Part shown: piece after piece, positions 1-11,887 of the stretch
How positions within the stretch are numbered: position 1 is the stretch's first letter
Layout: every line of letters starts with the position of its first letter
Assembly (NCBI GenBank): GCA_963556145.1
Contig: OY744469.1
Coordinates: forward strand, 558,001 to 622,000
Origin: Hygrocybe punicea
Lineage: Eukaryota; Basidiomycota; Agaricomycetes; Agaricales; Hygrophoraceae
Length of the DNA stretch: 64,000 nucleotides
Direction of reading: 5' to 3'
Made by a program: the position numbers and the translations under genes
Notes under the pieces: generated by a model
What the model saw: the letters and a program-made list of their open reading frames with translations, nothing else
The model's database searches: none
What the model was told of the DNA's origin: nothing

Positions 1-1134
1 AGAATTGGGTCAGGGTTTAGAACAGGGCGACGAGCGGGGGAGCAAGAAAGTGGGGGGGAGAGGTGGACGGGGACGGGGAGGGGAGAGGAGAGGGAGCTTA
101 TAGGGAAATGGTATTCGGTAGATATTTGAAAGTAAATATTTGTTTTTTTTTTGTTGTTTGTAAAAAAAAAAAAAAATCTCCTAAACGTGACAGGTTCCGA
201 CTCCGCGTGCACGGCTGGATAACGAGGACTATGTTGTGCCCGGTATTCTGTTTCCCGTTCTTGGTGCATCGATATCCGTGCATTCTTCTGTCATTCAGAG
301 TGCATTAAACAAAGAACTCGAAGCCAGGACGGTTTTGGTGATGGCGCAACGAATTGAGAGCTGTCGGCTGACCTGGTCCTGGTCCTGGTCCTGGTCCTGG
401 CTGCCAGTCCCTTGAAACATACCGCATGTCAAGCAGATAAGACTTGGCCCATTCCTTACCTGCCCAAGGCTGGTATTTCGGTTCATACGTTTTCTTTGTT
501 AACGGAACTCTAAATGTTGTTCGGTTACACCGCCGGGGGCTTTTACATAATATCGTCCTCTTTAGGTTATGTTCTCGGCATTCTGCTGACTTTGCCTTTT
601 CTTCGCTGTTATATATAATATTTCATTATTTTCCGCTAGTACTAACGCTCACTGGCATGTCTTCGCCGAGGATCTCTTGCAGAAGCACTGCACACAACAG
701 GAAACTCGTCGTTTGGCTACCCGTTGCCAATTGTCTCGCCCATCATTCTTCCTTTCTCTCCCGAGCCCCGCCTACCCGCCACAATTCTTTTTTCGCGCCG
801 AACCACTCTCGACACAGAACTCCGGCGTCTAAACCAATATCAAGACAGACGAGGGGCGCGTTGGCCCATCTTTAACCTTTTCGTTTGAACCCCGGCTGTG
901 TTCTGATTCTGCAGCTCAAAGTTTGTTGCCACAGGTACATTAATATTACTTGCCGTCATCGCAATCGGTAGAGCCTATATATATATACACAACCTATATG
1001 TCGAGATCATCGTGATCGGGTACGTGCCATTACACTTTCCATACTGTCATTCGTGCACTCTTCTAGACCCCATATATACCATCGGACCGATATATTAATA
1101 TTAGCCTAGCCCCCCCTCTCCACACACACATGAA
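1..1134. other. No supported gene; simple repeats
   Basis: I see no convincing gene here. The open frames have no recognisable motif and no splice logic joining them. A hexanucleotide repeat (TGGTCC, about five units) lies near 372-400 and homopolymer A/T runs near 143-176. An AT-rich stretch at 975-1110 contains TATATATATA. Confidence 0.5.
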
Positions 1135-1555
1135 TTACGCAACGTTGATATTATAATTATAATTCGCATCATTTCCTCGACCACAGCCAGGTGCTCGCTT
1201 CTCGTATTCAGCCAGCTTGGAAAAAATATTTTCCCCGGTAACTCGCATCATCGCATCTGACATATTGTACGTCTGCTCAAATTCTTCTTGGAAGCACGAT
1301 TTTTGGGCGGCGGTCTGCATCGCCGACAAGCTTGTATAGTCTTTGCCATAAACGTGTAGAATGGTTTATCGGGGTAGTCTGCATCGGGTGCACGTTCCGG
1401 CTGTGTCCTGTCATGTCTGGTCTTCCACCGCGATCCGCATCCGCCAACACCACAAAGTTCATATTAATTAATCATGCATCACCATCGTCAGCTGTATCAT
1501 CGATATCAGCCCCTACTACATGTCCGAGAGGTCCTACACGCCGCCTATTAAATAA

Positions 1556-2571
1556 TTACACCTTGCCAAAACTGCCCTCTTCCAGGAACTTTCGCATGTG
1601 TTTCACAACACCATCCAGGCCCTGCAACCATCTCCCAAGTTCCACGTCCAATTTCTCGATGCAAGAACCTTGTGCGATTCGTCGGTAAAATTCCCGGCGA
1701 CAGGGAACTGCCCGTATCGCCACCTTTATTCCATTTCCACACAGGTAAGTAACGCGGCTATTATCCAGACACCGAAGCCACACCCCCCCCATGGCCACAG
1801 AAGCAAAAAAACACAATTCCTTTTGACGTACCGAAACAATAGACTGGATGACAAATGTGTGGTGATGTCTCAACACCACGTCGTAAGCCCGCCTGAAGCA
1901 AACATGCGTTTCAGAACAAGGGTCCTTTTGCAGATTCTGCAACGCTTCGTAGGTAAAGGCCAAACCCCTGTTTTAGGCACGGCACGGGGTGTGGGGGATG
2001 TCAAAAAAACTGGCGTATATAGAAGGGGAAAAAAATGACTGTTTGCCCCATACATACCGGATGAGACGGGTCAGACAACCGGTTCCATGTCTGTGGGTCT
2101 CCTCTGCTTCGTTCTCTACAAGTCCTTCAAGCGTTGCCGAAACCTCCGCAGCGCTGTCGTACCGACCGCGGACACCCTAATAAAATAACAAAATGATTAG
2201 ATCCTTGTTTACCGGGATACCCGCGAGAAGGGTGTAATAATGATCCAAAAACGGACTCTGATATTGCTTCTGATATCTGACTGCACGAAGGTGAAGACTC
2301 CTGACCCAAGCAAGTCTGTATATGGTGCAGAAGTCACTACAAGGGTGAATAACAGCAACAACAGACTGTTAAGAATTCTCACCAAACATCGTGACCAGGC
2401 CATCGGATGCTTCTAGGAATGACTTGGTGTCTACACCATGTTCGCCGACAGGTACGTCTGCAAATGACTGCCAGTGGCAAGAAAAAATAAATTGTCAGCG
2501 CTCTATTCCAATTGTCGAAATCAAAGAAGCAAAGCGAAACTTACCTTCACGACCTCGAAATGTGGCGGCAT
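1556..2571 (-). CDS. Glycolipid transfer protein (HET-C2/GLTP family)
   Basis: Six exons on the minus strand (2571-2545, 2467-2383, 2315-2257, 2176-2058, 1967-1832, 1723-1556) total 594 nt and give a 197-residue protein, the usual family length. It starts MPPHFEVVK and ends with a cytosol-type helix bundle. Visible family motifs are DLLGSGVFTFVQSDIRSNIRG, whose Asp and Asn bind the sugar headgroup in the family, RHGTGCLTRLIRGLAFTYEA, and LRHHHTF with the conserved His. The C-terminal block IRAVPCRREFYRRIAQG leads into the LDVELGRWLQGLD helix. The family moves glycosphingolipids between membranes; the fungal founder, Podospora het-c2, is a heterokaryon-incompatibility gene. Phases match at all five junctions. 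Exon 3 ends at a weak donor (GTCCGT), the one junction I would test. The protein looks intact; a role in incompatibility here is not shown. Confidence 0.9.
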
Positions 2572-2883
2572 CTTCTTGTTTGGTGGTGAGAAATGGGGAG
2601 ACAACGCGACAAAAAGGTGTTTCATTTACCAGCTGGCGTAGGCGGTCCTCAGGCCTCAGCGTTTACTCATGTTCTGACTGCGTATGATAGAGGTAATATC
2701 TTTTCACAAAAAGTTTATTTATGTACTATTTGGTTCGCGTTTATCTAGTTCTAAGTCATGTTATCTCATAAGAAAATTTACAGCCAAATGATCCTCTTTC
2801 TCTATTACTTTGTCCCGCATCCTGCATCCTGATCCAACAACAAAACGACGCAAATCCAAGGGATGGATCAACAGACAGCGCCT

Positions 2884-3989
2884 TTAATCCTCCGGACAGG
2901 ACCAATACAGATCTTCGACATCGAACTCCTCCACCACTTCAACTTGGCCAGCGATATCTTGTGATTCGCCGTCGTCGTGGACTGCGTCCTGCTGTTCCTC
3001 TAAATCTGCTGCCCTAGTCGTCTCTGCCGAAGGACCGCTGACCGCCGGTTCAGATGCCCCCTGTGCCTCGTTTCCGATACCCGGTGTATCTATCAAGGGC
3101 AAGAAGAACATCTCACCAAGCCCCAAGAACTCGTCCTCGTCGTCGTCGTCGTCGCTGCTGCTGCTGCTACCGCTGCTGCTATTCTCAGTCGACGGTCGCC
3201 GTCTAATCTATATAAATACCCGCTCGCTCAATCGGTATATATAGATCACTGGGTGGAGGGGGGTGTAAAACAGACATTTACCCGTTGTTTTATGGCCTCG
3301 AATCGTTTCAGCTCTGGGCATTTCCCGCGATGTTTGACCCACAACCCCGGATAGTACGTCGATCGTTTATCAAGCTTGATGACCTTTTCGCAGGCGACGC
3401 ACTTGACGCTCGTTGGTTGGACATTTGTCGCCCACTCGTCTGCCTCCAACTTTGCCTTCCTCTGCTGCTCGTTCATCCCTTTGCCTTGCCCGCGTTTTGT
3501 TGTTTTGGGACGTTCCGCTGCCTTGCGTTTGCGTTCTTCTTTTTTTATCGCATCTGGTGGTGGGGTCTTCGTGGGTGTTGTGGCACTGTGGTCTGTCGTG
3601 TTGGATTCGTCGTGGTCTTGTTGTCCGGAGGGGAGTTCTTCATCAGTGGCGTCATTCGTGTCCTCATCTTGACTCTCAAGCGCACGCGCCAAGGTAGCTC
3701 TAGGTGATGGCCGTTGAGTAATCAACGGTTCGGGGGGGGGGGGCACCCTGGAAATAAAACCAGTCGTTACGTACCTCGTGCTATTAGGGCAGTCTTCCCA
3801 ATGCTCATTCACCATCGGCGCCACCACACTCCACGGCGTTCCCGCGGCGTACGTGAAGACATGGTCGCATCGACTGCACATGCTGGAATACATCATCTCC
3901 TCCTCCTCGTCCCCCTCCTGGGAATCCTCCGACCAACCGCTTCCTCTTTCCGATGATGATCCGTCGTCTTCTGTGCGGTTCTCGTACAT
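2884..3989 (-). CDS. Cys/His finger-like agaric protein
   Basis: Two exons are visible: 3989-about 3287 and about 3219-2884, joined in phase 0 after KHRGKCPELKRFEAIKQR through a GTAAAT...TATATAG intron. The protein has two similar blocks, CSRCDHVFTYAAGTPW...NEHWEDC and CVACEKVIKLDKRSTYY...WVKHRGKC, each with the spacing C-x2-C...W-x2-H-x3/4-C (roughly C-x2-C...H-x4-C in the first). This suggests two zinc-binding fingers. Between them lies a Ser/Thr/Pro and Lys/Arg-rich linker; the tail has poly-Ser then poly-Asp followed by an acidic stretch ending SCPED. I recall this finger type from agaric hypothetical proteins with no assigned function. A 5' exon is probably missing: a good acceptor (TTGCAG) lies just before the first Met. 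It is divergent from the Zn2Cys6 gene at 4425. Confidence 0.6.
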
Positions 3990-4424
3990 GGCAATGTGTT
4001 CTGCAAGCAGGCGAGTAATAATAATAGAGGGTTGAGTCGAGCCATTTTATATTGTCGTTGTTTTCTTGGCCACTGACGGCCACTGAAGGCCACAGTAACA
4101 TCTCCGAAGCTCTCTCGATTGGCATTTATTGGGCAAGATGCAATCACACAAGGTTTTTTTTTTTTTTGTACAGGCAGTAGGGTAGGTCTTTTTGCTAAGT
4201 TTATTATCATCCGACCGGGAACATTCTGTAGATTCCCTGTAAGACATGAAGTGAGACAACTACTTGTAGGGCAAGCGGCCCCTATAATTTTCTGTTTGCA
4301 ACTTACCGTTAGGGACTCGGTGTTCCTCATTCGGGGTAGATTTTCCCACCCGAAAACACTAGTGAAAAAATAAGCGGAGAAACGCTAAAAAAAAAAAAAA
4401 AAACAAGCAATTTTTCTCTCGCTC

Positions 4425-7400
4425 ATGCCCGCTGAACCTACTCAATCGAAGCCGAGACGTCGTGCAAGTCGCAAGGGCGGCGATGAATACAGGTTTGATG
4501 GAGGGCACGCCCGCGAAGTGGAACAGAAACGAAGCAGAGGCGAAATATCATGCGCTGAGTGCCGCAGGTTCTGAAATTTCCTTTGTTTTTTTTTGTTCTT
4601 TTTTTTTTTTGTTCTTCTGTTTCGATCCGATGATCCACTGGCATCGAACAATCAAAATCTATACCTTGTCACCTTTGTGGTGGTGGTGGTGGTGGTTTGG
4701 TGCTGATTACGAGGATAAAAACATTTTCCTTTCTGCAGACTCAAAATCAAGTGTGACAAGCAAATTCCTTGCCAATCTTGTCAGGTACGTTTAGGTCGTC
4801 CTCACTTCTTGGTGTCATTTACTACAATTACACGTGCAGAGAAGGGGATGCGCAACTCTATGTCCAAATTCGAGTCTAACAACCGGACAAGAAACTCGGT
4901 TTGGACGCTTCTTTATGATCAGAACTTATACATGATGGCTCATCGTGTTTTTTTTTTTTTTTTTTTTTTTGGTGGGGGGCGGGGCGTGTACTAGGTTTGT
5001 CTTGGCCGCGACCGAACATCTCCACAACCGAATTGCCAAACTCAGTGTTCGAATAAGGAGTCTCGAAGACGCCCTCGCAAAACTTCAAGCCCAACACTCC
5101 AATGAACCACATCCTCTTCTCCGTGAAGATTTGCTTAAAGTCAGCACTGAGCGCGATGACGACCTTCCCATGGTACCGGACGATGTTGGCGGTGCATCTG
5201 CATCTGCATCTGTCAATAATAATCCCGATGATGTGATTGACGCCTTTGGAACACTGTCGGTATCTCATGGAAGTGAACGCTTTTTCGGCCCAACTGGGGG
5301 ATCAGAGGTCCGTAGTTCTTCCGAAAGAAAAAAAAAGAAAAGAAAAAAAAAACTTTTTTCCAACAACTGAACGTTTTGAACGTCATCTGCAGAGCCTGCT
5401 TATGGTGCGCTTGACTGAGTTATTCGTTTCAGCGGTCGGCTCTCACTCACCCAATGTTTTTTGTTTGTTAGGCGAATGATATCAGCTCCCGTTCCTCTCC
5501 ATCACATGACATCATGGAGGAATCGAATTGCCCGACTTGCGTGAACGAGTTATCCTTTTTCTCCCGATCGTTCCCCTTCACGCCTCTAGGTCCAGCAACC
5601 GGTATACAGGCAATGGTTGAGAGCCATCTCCCACCCTGGGAACGAGCGTTCGTGTTGTGTGAAATGTATTTTAAGCAGGTCTCGTGGATATTCCGAGGGG
5701 TAACGAGAACGCAGGTTTTCGACGACATGCTGCCACTGCTTTACAAGAAGAACGCTATCTATGCACGTGAAGACCAGGCTGGGCCTCATGACCTTTCGTT
5801 GATGTTCGCTGTTTTCGCCATCGGCGCACTCGTTGAGGGCACGCAAGATACATCAAACGATGAGGCGGAGCACTATCACCAAATCGCCCGAGCAGCCATT
5901 TGCTTGCAACCTGTCTTGGAAAAGCCCTCGCTAGTCACAATTCAAACCCTTCGGTTGTGGAGTATTTATAACAGCATGACGAGCAGCGATACCAACAGCG
6001 ATTCGGAAACGAGTATGGAAATGACCTGGTCTTTGGTGACGTTAGCCGCTCACTTGTCCAAAACCGTACGCCCCCAGATCTCTTCATTATACTATTATTT
6101 TTGACATGCAACAACACAGATTGGCTTGCGTAAGCGCTCTTTTCAGTTGGATGTCGTGTACGGTGACTCATTTCTTTACTCGCTATCAGACCGGGACAGC
6201 GCTCGGTGGGGCCTCTCTCAAATGATGGTTCAAAGACGGCGTCTTCTGTTCTGGGACCTCTTCAAGGCAGATGTGTGGCAGGTGAAGTTTATTATCCGTG
6301 TCTCTGGACATTCGGTTTCTCTGATTATCCTTCGTCAAAGAGCATGAACACTGGTCGTCCGCCCTCCTTCTCTCTCGAGTACGTGGATTGCGGTTACCCG
6401 GAATCCGAGTCTTTCCAAGACCAAGGCAATTCAAGAAGCGCGGAATGTGAGCATCGCCGTGCTAAATCCTTTCCCCTCCCCGCAAAGCTTAAGCGCACCC
6501 CCCATCCCCCCCCCCCTCCTCACCCACAGTCAACTCGTGGATAAACCGATTTTTTGCAGAATGTGTGGCAGATGTTGTGGCTCGTACTCTTACTGCCGAA
6601 GCACCGAGCCATGAGACAATCATGGACTTGGATCGCAAGGTTCGGGAATTTCCTATGCTCGACTGGAAAGCTTCGGCATCGTACAAACTCGATCAATCGG
6701 ATCTCGCTCTATCTATGCAATACCTCACGATGGCCCAGATACGAGAGGCCGGTAAGGCTGCTCTTCCAATTGTCATTGTTACGCACATCCAACACCCTAA
6801 TCTTGACTGCAGTTCTCCTGTACATCCATCGAAGCTTTTTTGCGCAGGCAATAATTGACCATCCTATGAATCCACTGAAAAGCACATATATGCCGTCCTT
6901 TTTAGCAGCTTACCGTGCTTCTTCAACCATACTAAAGTCAATCCAAGACATATTCTCGATGTGGCCTGACTCTTGCACCTGCTACTGGGCACTGTGGACA
7001 TCTGGCTTTAGTGCTGCCGTGAGGGTTCCGTCTACTCTGATGAAACGTATCACATGGTTGATGAAAAATCGCAGGTTGTATTTGGAGTTGTCGTCACTCG
7101 GTGTCCTTGTTCGCCATTAGCTGCCTCTGCAATGCACGAATTAGAGAACGCTTGTATTCTTTTCACTAAAGCCGCTGTACACGGTCGCCGCGCTGTGAAG
7201 GCACTCGTAAGTGCTCTTCACATCTTTTGTTTACCGTTTAGACAATAAGATCTCCCTTGGACTAGCCCATACTTCTTAAACTGCGTGAGAAGGCAAGCTA
7301 CGCCTTGGCCACTGCAGCCCAAACGCAATCAACATCTTCGACGGGTGATGGCGGTGTGTGGAGTTTGAAACCAGAAGACATCGAGGATGAGCTCACCATA

Positions 7401-7988
7401 TTTTCGGGACGGACGAGATTGATATCGGCCAAACGGCCAACACACTTGTCCAAGCCACCTTCCATGCAGCCCTACAGCTCCGTCATAGATGACGTCGCCC
7501 GTAACAGATCACAACCGCTATCGATGCGCGACACGGCTCCAATCCAAAGTGAGAACACCCAACATATGACATCGGCAAAGAATTGGGTATCGGGACATCA
7601 TCCTCCTCAGACTGAATTTATTATTACCCCTCATGACAACCAATCCACATCGTCTTATCCAAATGTCGCTCAGTTTCGTTCCGGTGAAGATCATGACTCT
7701 TCCAACTTTACGTGGCCGCAATGCCATCCTCAGGAATCTTTGGATTCTCCACGGTATCAACTGCCTGGCCAACCGGGTCCTATGTACAATGCCACCCCGA
7801 ATACTGGACGATACAGAGAGCCGCACAGCGACTACACGCACGAAACATGCACCCAATTGTCTTGCCCTGAATTCATCGATCTGGGTGTTGCGGTTCAAGG
7901 CTCGCGACTGCATGAAAGGTGGAGTTCTTTTATGCAGGACTCTGCTATATTGGAAGGGCTCGACCCCGATTTCGGAAAGCACCACTGA
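4425..7988 (+). CDS. Zn(II)2Cys6 transcription factor with fungal_trans domain
   Basis: A multi-exon regulator. Exons 1-3 (4425-4567, 4739-4784, 4840-4898) encode the binuclear zinc cluster: CAECRR-LKIKCDKQIPCQSC-QRRGCATLCPN has all six Cys in the C-x2-C-x6-C-x5/6-C-x2-C-x6-C pattern. Exon 4 starts at 4995 with the linker and coiled-coil dimerisation helix (HLHNRIAKLSVRIRSLEDAL). Later exons carry the middle homology region: PFTPLGPATGIQ, LPPWERAFVLCEMYF, GPHDLSLMFAVFAIGALV, AEHYHQIARAAICLQP, SKTIGLHRDSARWG and NTGRPPSFSLEYVDC. The last reads to the stop after DPDFGKHH. A 10-nt exon (6120-6129) restores IGLH. The junction near 6447-6560 is the one I could not fix. Expected to be nuclear and to bind CGG-type sites; targets are unknown. 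The family is sometimes annotated XlnR-like, which here is only similarity of the middle domain. Confidence 0.85.
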
Positions 7989-8233
7989 TAGTAAAGGTAG
8001 TCGAACAAGACAAAATTTCATAGTAATTGTAATTTAGAATTCGTTACATATGTTTAGTGGATGGTGAAGTCGGTTGAAAAATTCAGTAAAAGAAACAAAA
8101 TCACTCCAGTGTCCGCCCAGTCAAAACCCCGCCTATCTAGATACTTTTAGGTAGATTCACATCCATGAAAATATAGTTTAGGTATTTAAATAGAATTCTG
8201 CACTCTCAGGAGATAATTTGCCAGTAAGATCTT
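7989..8233. other. Intergenic, convergent 3' ends
   Basis: AT-rich gap between the 3' end of the Zn2Cys6 gene and the 3' end of the minus-strand repeat-associated gene. No coding signal seen. Confidence 0.5.
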
Positions 8234-9708
8234 TTAAAAAACATTGCCATTTCTTATAAAAAACATTGTGATTGATTGGGTACAATTAAGAGTATTCCTT
8301 GCTCCCACTCCCCATCCCTGCTCCCTGCTCCCCCGCTCCCATTCTGTTCTTTCCCCACTCCCCACTCCCATTCCGCTCCCCCGCTCCCCATTCCCCATTC
8401 TCCCTTCAGCCAATGTAAGAGCCTTTGCTGCCTTTGCCGCCTTTACTGCCACCGCTTTCGCCTCCTTGATATCTTGTTTCATCTTAATGCTCTTCTGGAA
8501 CCAGACCTGTAAATGTAACATAGGTTTATAACGGTGAAATAAATGATCAATTTCCTGCCGCACTTACCTGCTTTCTGTCCTCTGCAAGCACATCCCAAGC
8601 GGTATCAAACTCGGCCTTCGTAATGTGATTCATCGCACAGTATTCCTTAGCAAACAAGTTCCTGGAACACCCAAGTGTTACTACATGGGAGAACACGAAG
8701 ATGTTCACTCACTTGGGGGTAGCTGACTGTGTGCTGGTGTATCTCTTCTTTCCCTTGCCTGCCACCACTGAACTGGGCCCTTCTTTTGTCACTGTATTGA
8801 CCACAACTTGTGTGGATGCACTGTGTAGATGGATTGTATCATATAATGAGACTGCTAAGTTTAAATGCAAAATGTACAATGGATTAATAATGGGAGATAA
8901 TAGCTGCAATCCACCGGGGTTCATAGATGAGATGGATGTGGAACCTACAGAGAGTCATTGACATACTGAAGAATGTGAAGAAAATACACGTACTTGTCAT
9001 TTCCTTTGACAACCCCGATGATCCATTGACCTCTCCGTTGACCACTCTGTTGACCTCCGTGTCAAAAATGGTATTAGCTTCAGTATGTGATGGAGATGGG
9101 GCCGAAGTTTCTTTGGAAGCCGGGCTGGAGGTGGTTGATGCCAGGATTTCTTTTGGAGATGTGCTAAGGTTGACAACACCCAATGATCCACCGACCTCTC
9201 CGTTGACCACTCCATTGACCTCCGTGTCAAAAAAGGTATTAGCTTGAGTATGTGATGGAGATGGGGCCGAAGTTTCTTTGGAAGCCGGGCTGGAGGTGGT
9301 TGATGCCAGGATTTCTTTTGGAGATGTGCTAAGGTTGACAACACCCAATGATCCACCGACCTCTCCGTTGACCACTCCATTGACCTCCGTGTCAAAAAAG
9401 GTATTAGCTTGAGTATGTGATGGAGATGGGGCCGAAGTTTCTTTGGAATCCCAGCTGGAGGTGGATGATGCCGGGATTTCTTTTGGAGATGTGCTAAAGT
9501 CGACAACACCTTGGTTTGGTGGCTGTGGAACTTGTTTCTTCTTCTTCTTGGCCATTAAAGGTGCTGCTGAGTTTCTCTTCTGAGGTAATTGCATATAATT
9601 GTCCTCTTCCTTGTTTTCCTTAATGTCTTCATTTTCACTGTCTTCGCTTGACAAGCGCTGGCTGTACCACCTGGATAATTTGTCATAGTGATCACATTGA
9701 GTTTCCAA
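8234..9708 (-). CDS. Transposon-associated hypothetical protein with tandem repeats
   Basis: Minus-strand exons join in frame. The first holds HYDKLSRWYSQRLSSEDSEN, a Lys-rich patch (MAKKKKKQ), then three copies of a 55-residue Ser/Thr/Pro-rich repeat (SPKEIPASSTSS...DTEVNGVVNGEVGG). Further exons follow near 8820-8716, reading VVVNTVTKEGPSSVVAGK. Then comes one near 8662-8569, reading NLFAKEYCAMNHITKAEFD. The last ends at 8234 with VWFQKSIKMKQDIKEA and an Ala/Lys-rich helix, followed by Gly/Arg low complexity. A possible N-terminal exon with YDYAFELHLCEDHW lies near 9780. The KLSRWY block belongs to a multi-copy gene family I associate with DNA transposons of Agaricomycetes. No function is known to me, and expression is uncertain. 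Confidence 0.4.
8290..8405. repeat. CTCCC-rich low-complexity tract
   Basis: Pyrimidine-biased, purine-poor tract of CTCCC/CCATTC units. It forms the Gly/Arg/Glu-rich tail of the overlapping minus-strand gene. Confidence 0.7.
9012..9506. repeat. 165-bp tandem repeat, three copies
   Basis: Three head-to-tail units with a period of exactly 165 bp, measured between identical landmarks at 9141 and 9306. The period is a multiple of three, so each unit adds 55 residues in frame. The two inner units are nearly identical and the outermost unit is more diverged. Confidence 0.85.
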
Positions 9709-9879
9709 TGATCTTCACAGAGATGGAGTTCAAAGGCGTAGTCGTATATCTGTATGCGTACAAAGTCACAGAATCCAGAGCTACCTTTTCCTGTTACGTT
9801 TCCAACTCCGCTTCCAACCCCGATGCCCATTCCGATACCCACCATGACGATTCTGCACTGCACACCTTCCTTTTTCATT

Positions 9880-11416
9880 TCTTTTTGTCCTTTGTCTTCC
9901 TTTCAACGTCATTGTTTCTTCATTCGGACATCCTTGTATTTTCTTATCCTTGTTCTCTTTTTGTCCCTTCTTCTAGAACAATCCAGACCGACCATGGACA
10001 TATCCCACGTGACCTTGTTGTACCCGAATAGTCTCCTTGCCGACGGACATCATCGCTATTGTCTTTTCCCTCGCCCTGACATATTGTTGACTTCATCCCA
10101 CGACAAACCGATTCACAATGGCTGTACTCCCGACACAGCTCATTACCGTAATTGTTATTGGCAGCGTTGCCATCACCTTCCTGATCGGTTTCTACTTTGT
10201 TATGATCTATCTTTGGCATCGGCATCGAAACCCTTCCACCATTGATACTTCTGACTTCCACCTCAACAATATCTCGACACGTAATTGACAATTGCCATTC
10301 CCGGATATATGGTTTCCACTTTCGTATTCTGTGCCTACCATTATCCTCCCTGACGATCCGACGACATTCCTCACCTGCACGCATGCCCTGGACAATCCTC
10401 GATCATGGGACATTTCACTGTTCTCTCTAATCCGACCATTGCCGAAGCACATTCTTTTGGACTTCGACCACAGACCATACGACTTCCCAAACAGTGAACC
10501 AACCCCTATCGCATATTGTTCGCACGACACCGCTTCAATGCAGTACCCGACGACTTGTTCCCACAGCTTGTCACTCGTGCCATGACTCGAAACCTGGACC
10601 CACATTCATTTAACCTTTTCCATCTATAACCTTGATATCTCCCACACTCGTTTACAATGATACCCTTTCTTGGACGAATACCGACATCAAGTGGACCTTC
10701 TTGTTCCACAAACAGGACAAGACACCGCTCCTCGATATGTCATCAACAGACATCGTCATCCGGTAAAGCTTATGCTGTTCGCATGTCTGACCTCGACTAG
10801 CCCACCGTCCTAGTTGGTTTTCCTTCCACACATTCCTTTGTTTTCTTTCATGCAAACCTTGCCACTACATCCACACCACCTCAAGACATTCTCATCACCA
10901 ATCCCACACTGGATGATACCCATCTTCGACCCGACCGTGCAATGCACTTGCCAGATTGCACACTTGCTTGTTACAGCAAGTGTAGACCCCAAATAGGCAA
11001 TTCTGCACATCACATGATCCGATGACAAATCATCCGAGTCATCTGGACCTCACCTCTCCCTCAATGACACCCGGGCCTCCAGTTGGATCGCGAGAACATC
11101 GACATGAGGACGCCTCATGTGTGCCTCATGGTGAACACATGGTAGAGTTGGACATGTTGTGGCTTCATGGTTGTATTTCTATTTACCTCCCCTCAAGACC
11201 AGTCACTATATATACTGTTCTTGTTGTTGGTTCGGACTTTTTCTTCTTTTCCTTTCTTTACGTTTAGTCTGGTTCTTGGGGCAGACTCATCTTGTTTTGG
11301 GTAACCCCCACGGCTCGCAATGACATTAGACCTTGACCCCCCCTTCTTAGCAGTGTTGTCTTAGCTGTAAGCAACAGTGAAAGCTGCTGTTCTCCCCTCT
11401 GGAAGCCGATCCCCTG
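9880..11416. other. Repeat-island spacer with little coding signal
   Basis: Pyrimidine-rich on the plus strand (many ATTCCC, CCGAC and CATCC words) with only short open frames. Apart from a 56-codon membrane-protein-like frame at 10118, I find nothing I can name. It may be decayed transposon sequence. Confidence 0.35.
10118..10288 (+). CDS. Possible 56-aa single-pass membrane peptide
   Basis: A complete ATG-to-TGA frame of 56 codons. Residues 8-32 (LITVIVIGSVAITFLIGFYF and the next five) form a strongly hydrophobic segment. A basic patch WHRHR follows, then a polar tail with two Asp. The shape is that of a small tail-in/out membrane peptide. It sits in a repeat island with no recognised neighbours, and short hydrophobic frames arise by chance in pyrimidine-rich DNA. 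I do not recognise it. Confidence 0.2.
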   Translation: MAVLPTQLITVIVIGSVAITFLIGFYFVMIYLWHRHRNPSTIDTSDFHLNNISTRN

Positions 11417-11887
11417 TTAAGTTGATTGTTGCCGGAGCCCGCTGCAGAAGCGATCCGTAACATTTCCCCACGTTGGCAGCACCATGCCTCTAAGTTGACA
11501 CTCACGCCAAATCTCATGAAGCCGATTGGTTATTTCAGAGAGGCAATAGCCATCAACGGGGGCGCCATGCTCATCCTCAACATAGCTGAATTTAATGTTG
11601 ATACCAGCTGCACGTCGCTTCTTGCCCTTGATTCCTGCTGAATTGTTAATGACCGTTACCAAAGTAGAATTCAGCCTGGAATTCCACTCATTTTTGCGCC
11701 AGTACATCACTCCAGGGTAATGTTTTCTGTCGAGTGGCACCAAAATGTTGTGAGCGTTTGATTGAGCAGGTATAGAAGAGAAACTCTGGCCCCCAAAATT
11801 CCGTGGACTACCCGGTGTCATCTGGACCTTGAAACTAGCTTCATTTATGTTTGCAGAGTGACTGGTCTGCATCATCGATTGTAACAT
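11417..11887 (-). CDS. Transposon-associated agaric protein, fragment
   Basis: Minus-strand frame of 156 residues. It contains FSYVEDEHGAPVDGYCLSEI, then RLHEIWRECQLRGMVLPTWG and a tail ending RFCSGLRQQ. This resembles a family repeated many times in agaric genomes, in which a short block (KYIED.. G.PVDG .. R..IW.. WG) precedes a conserved C-terminal NDWKA region. That C-terminal region is absent here, so the piece looks truncated or needs a further exon. A second minus-strand frame at 12527-12045 (ATDFTAMIVTSHVLTSLP) may belong to the same unit. Function unknown. Confidence 0.35.
   Translation of the reverse strand: MLQSMMQTSHSANINEASFKVQMTPGSPRNFGGQSFSSIPAQSNAHNILVPLDRKHYPGVMYWRKNEWNSRLNSTLVTVINNSAGIKGKKRRAAGINIKFSYVEDEHGAPVDGYCLSEITNRLHEIWRECQLRGMVLPTWGNVTDRFCSGLRQQST

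Noticed and set aside
1135..1462. Short minus-strand frames (QTAAQKSCFQEEFEQTYNMS) downstream of the glycolipid transfer gene
   Set aside because: They look faintly protein-like, but no ATG-led frame of useful length or splice partner could be found; too weak to call a gene.
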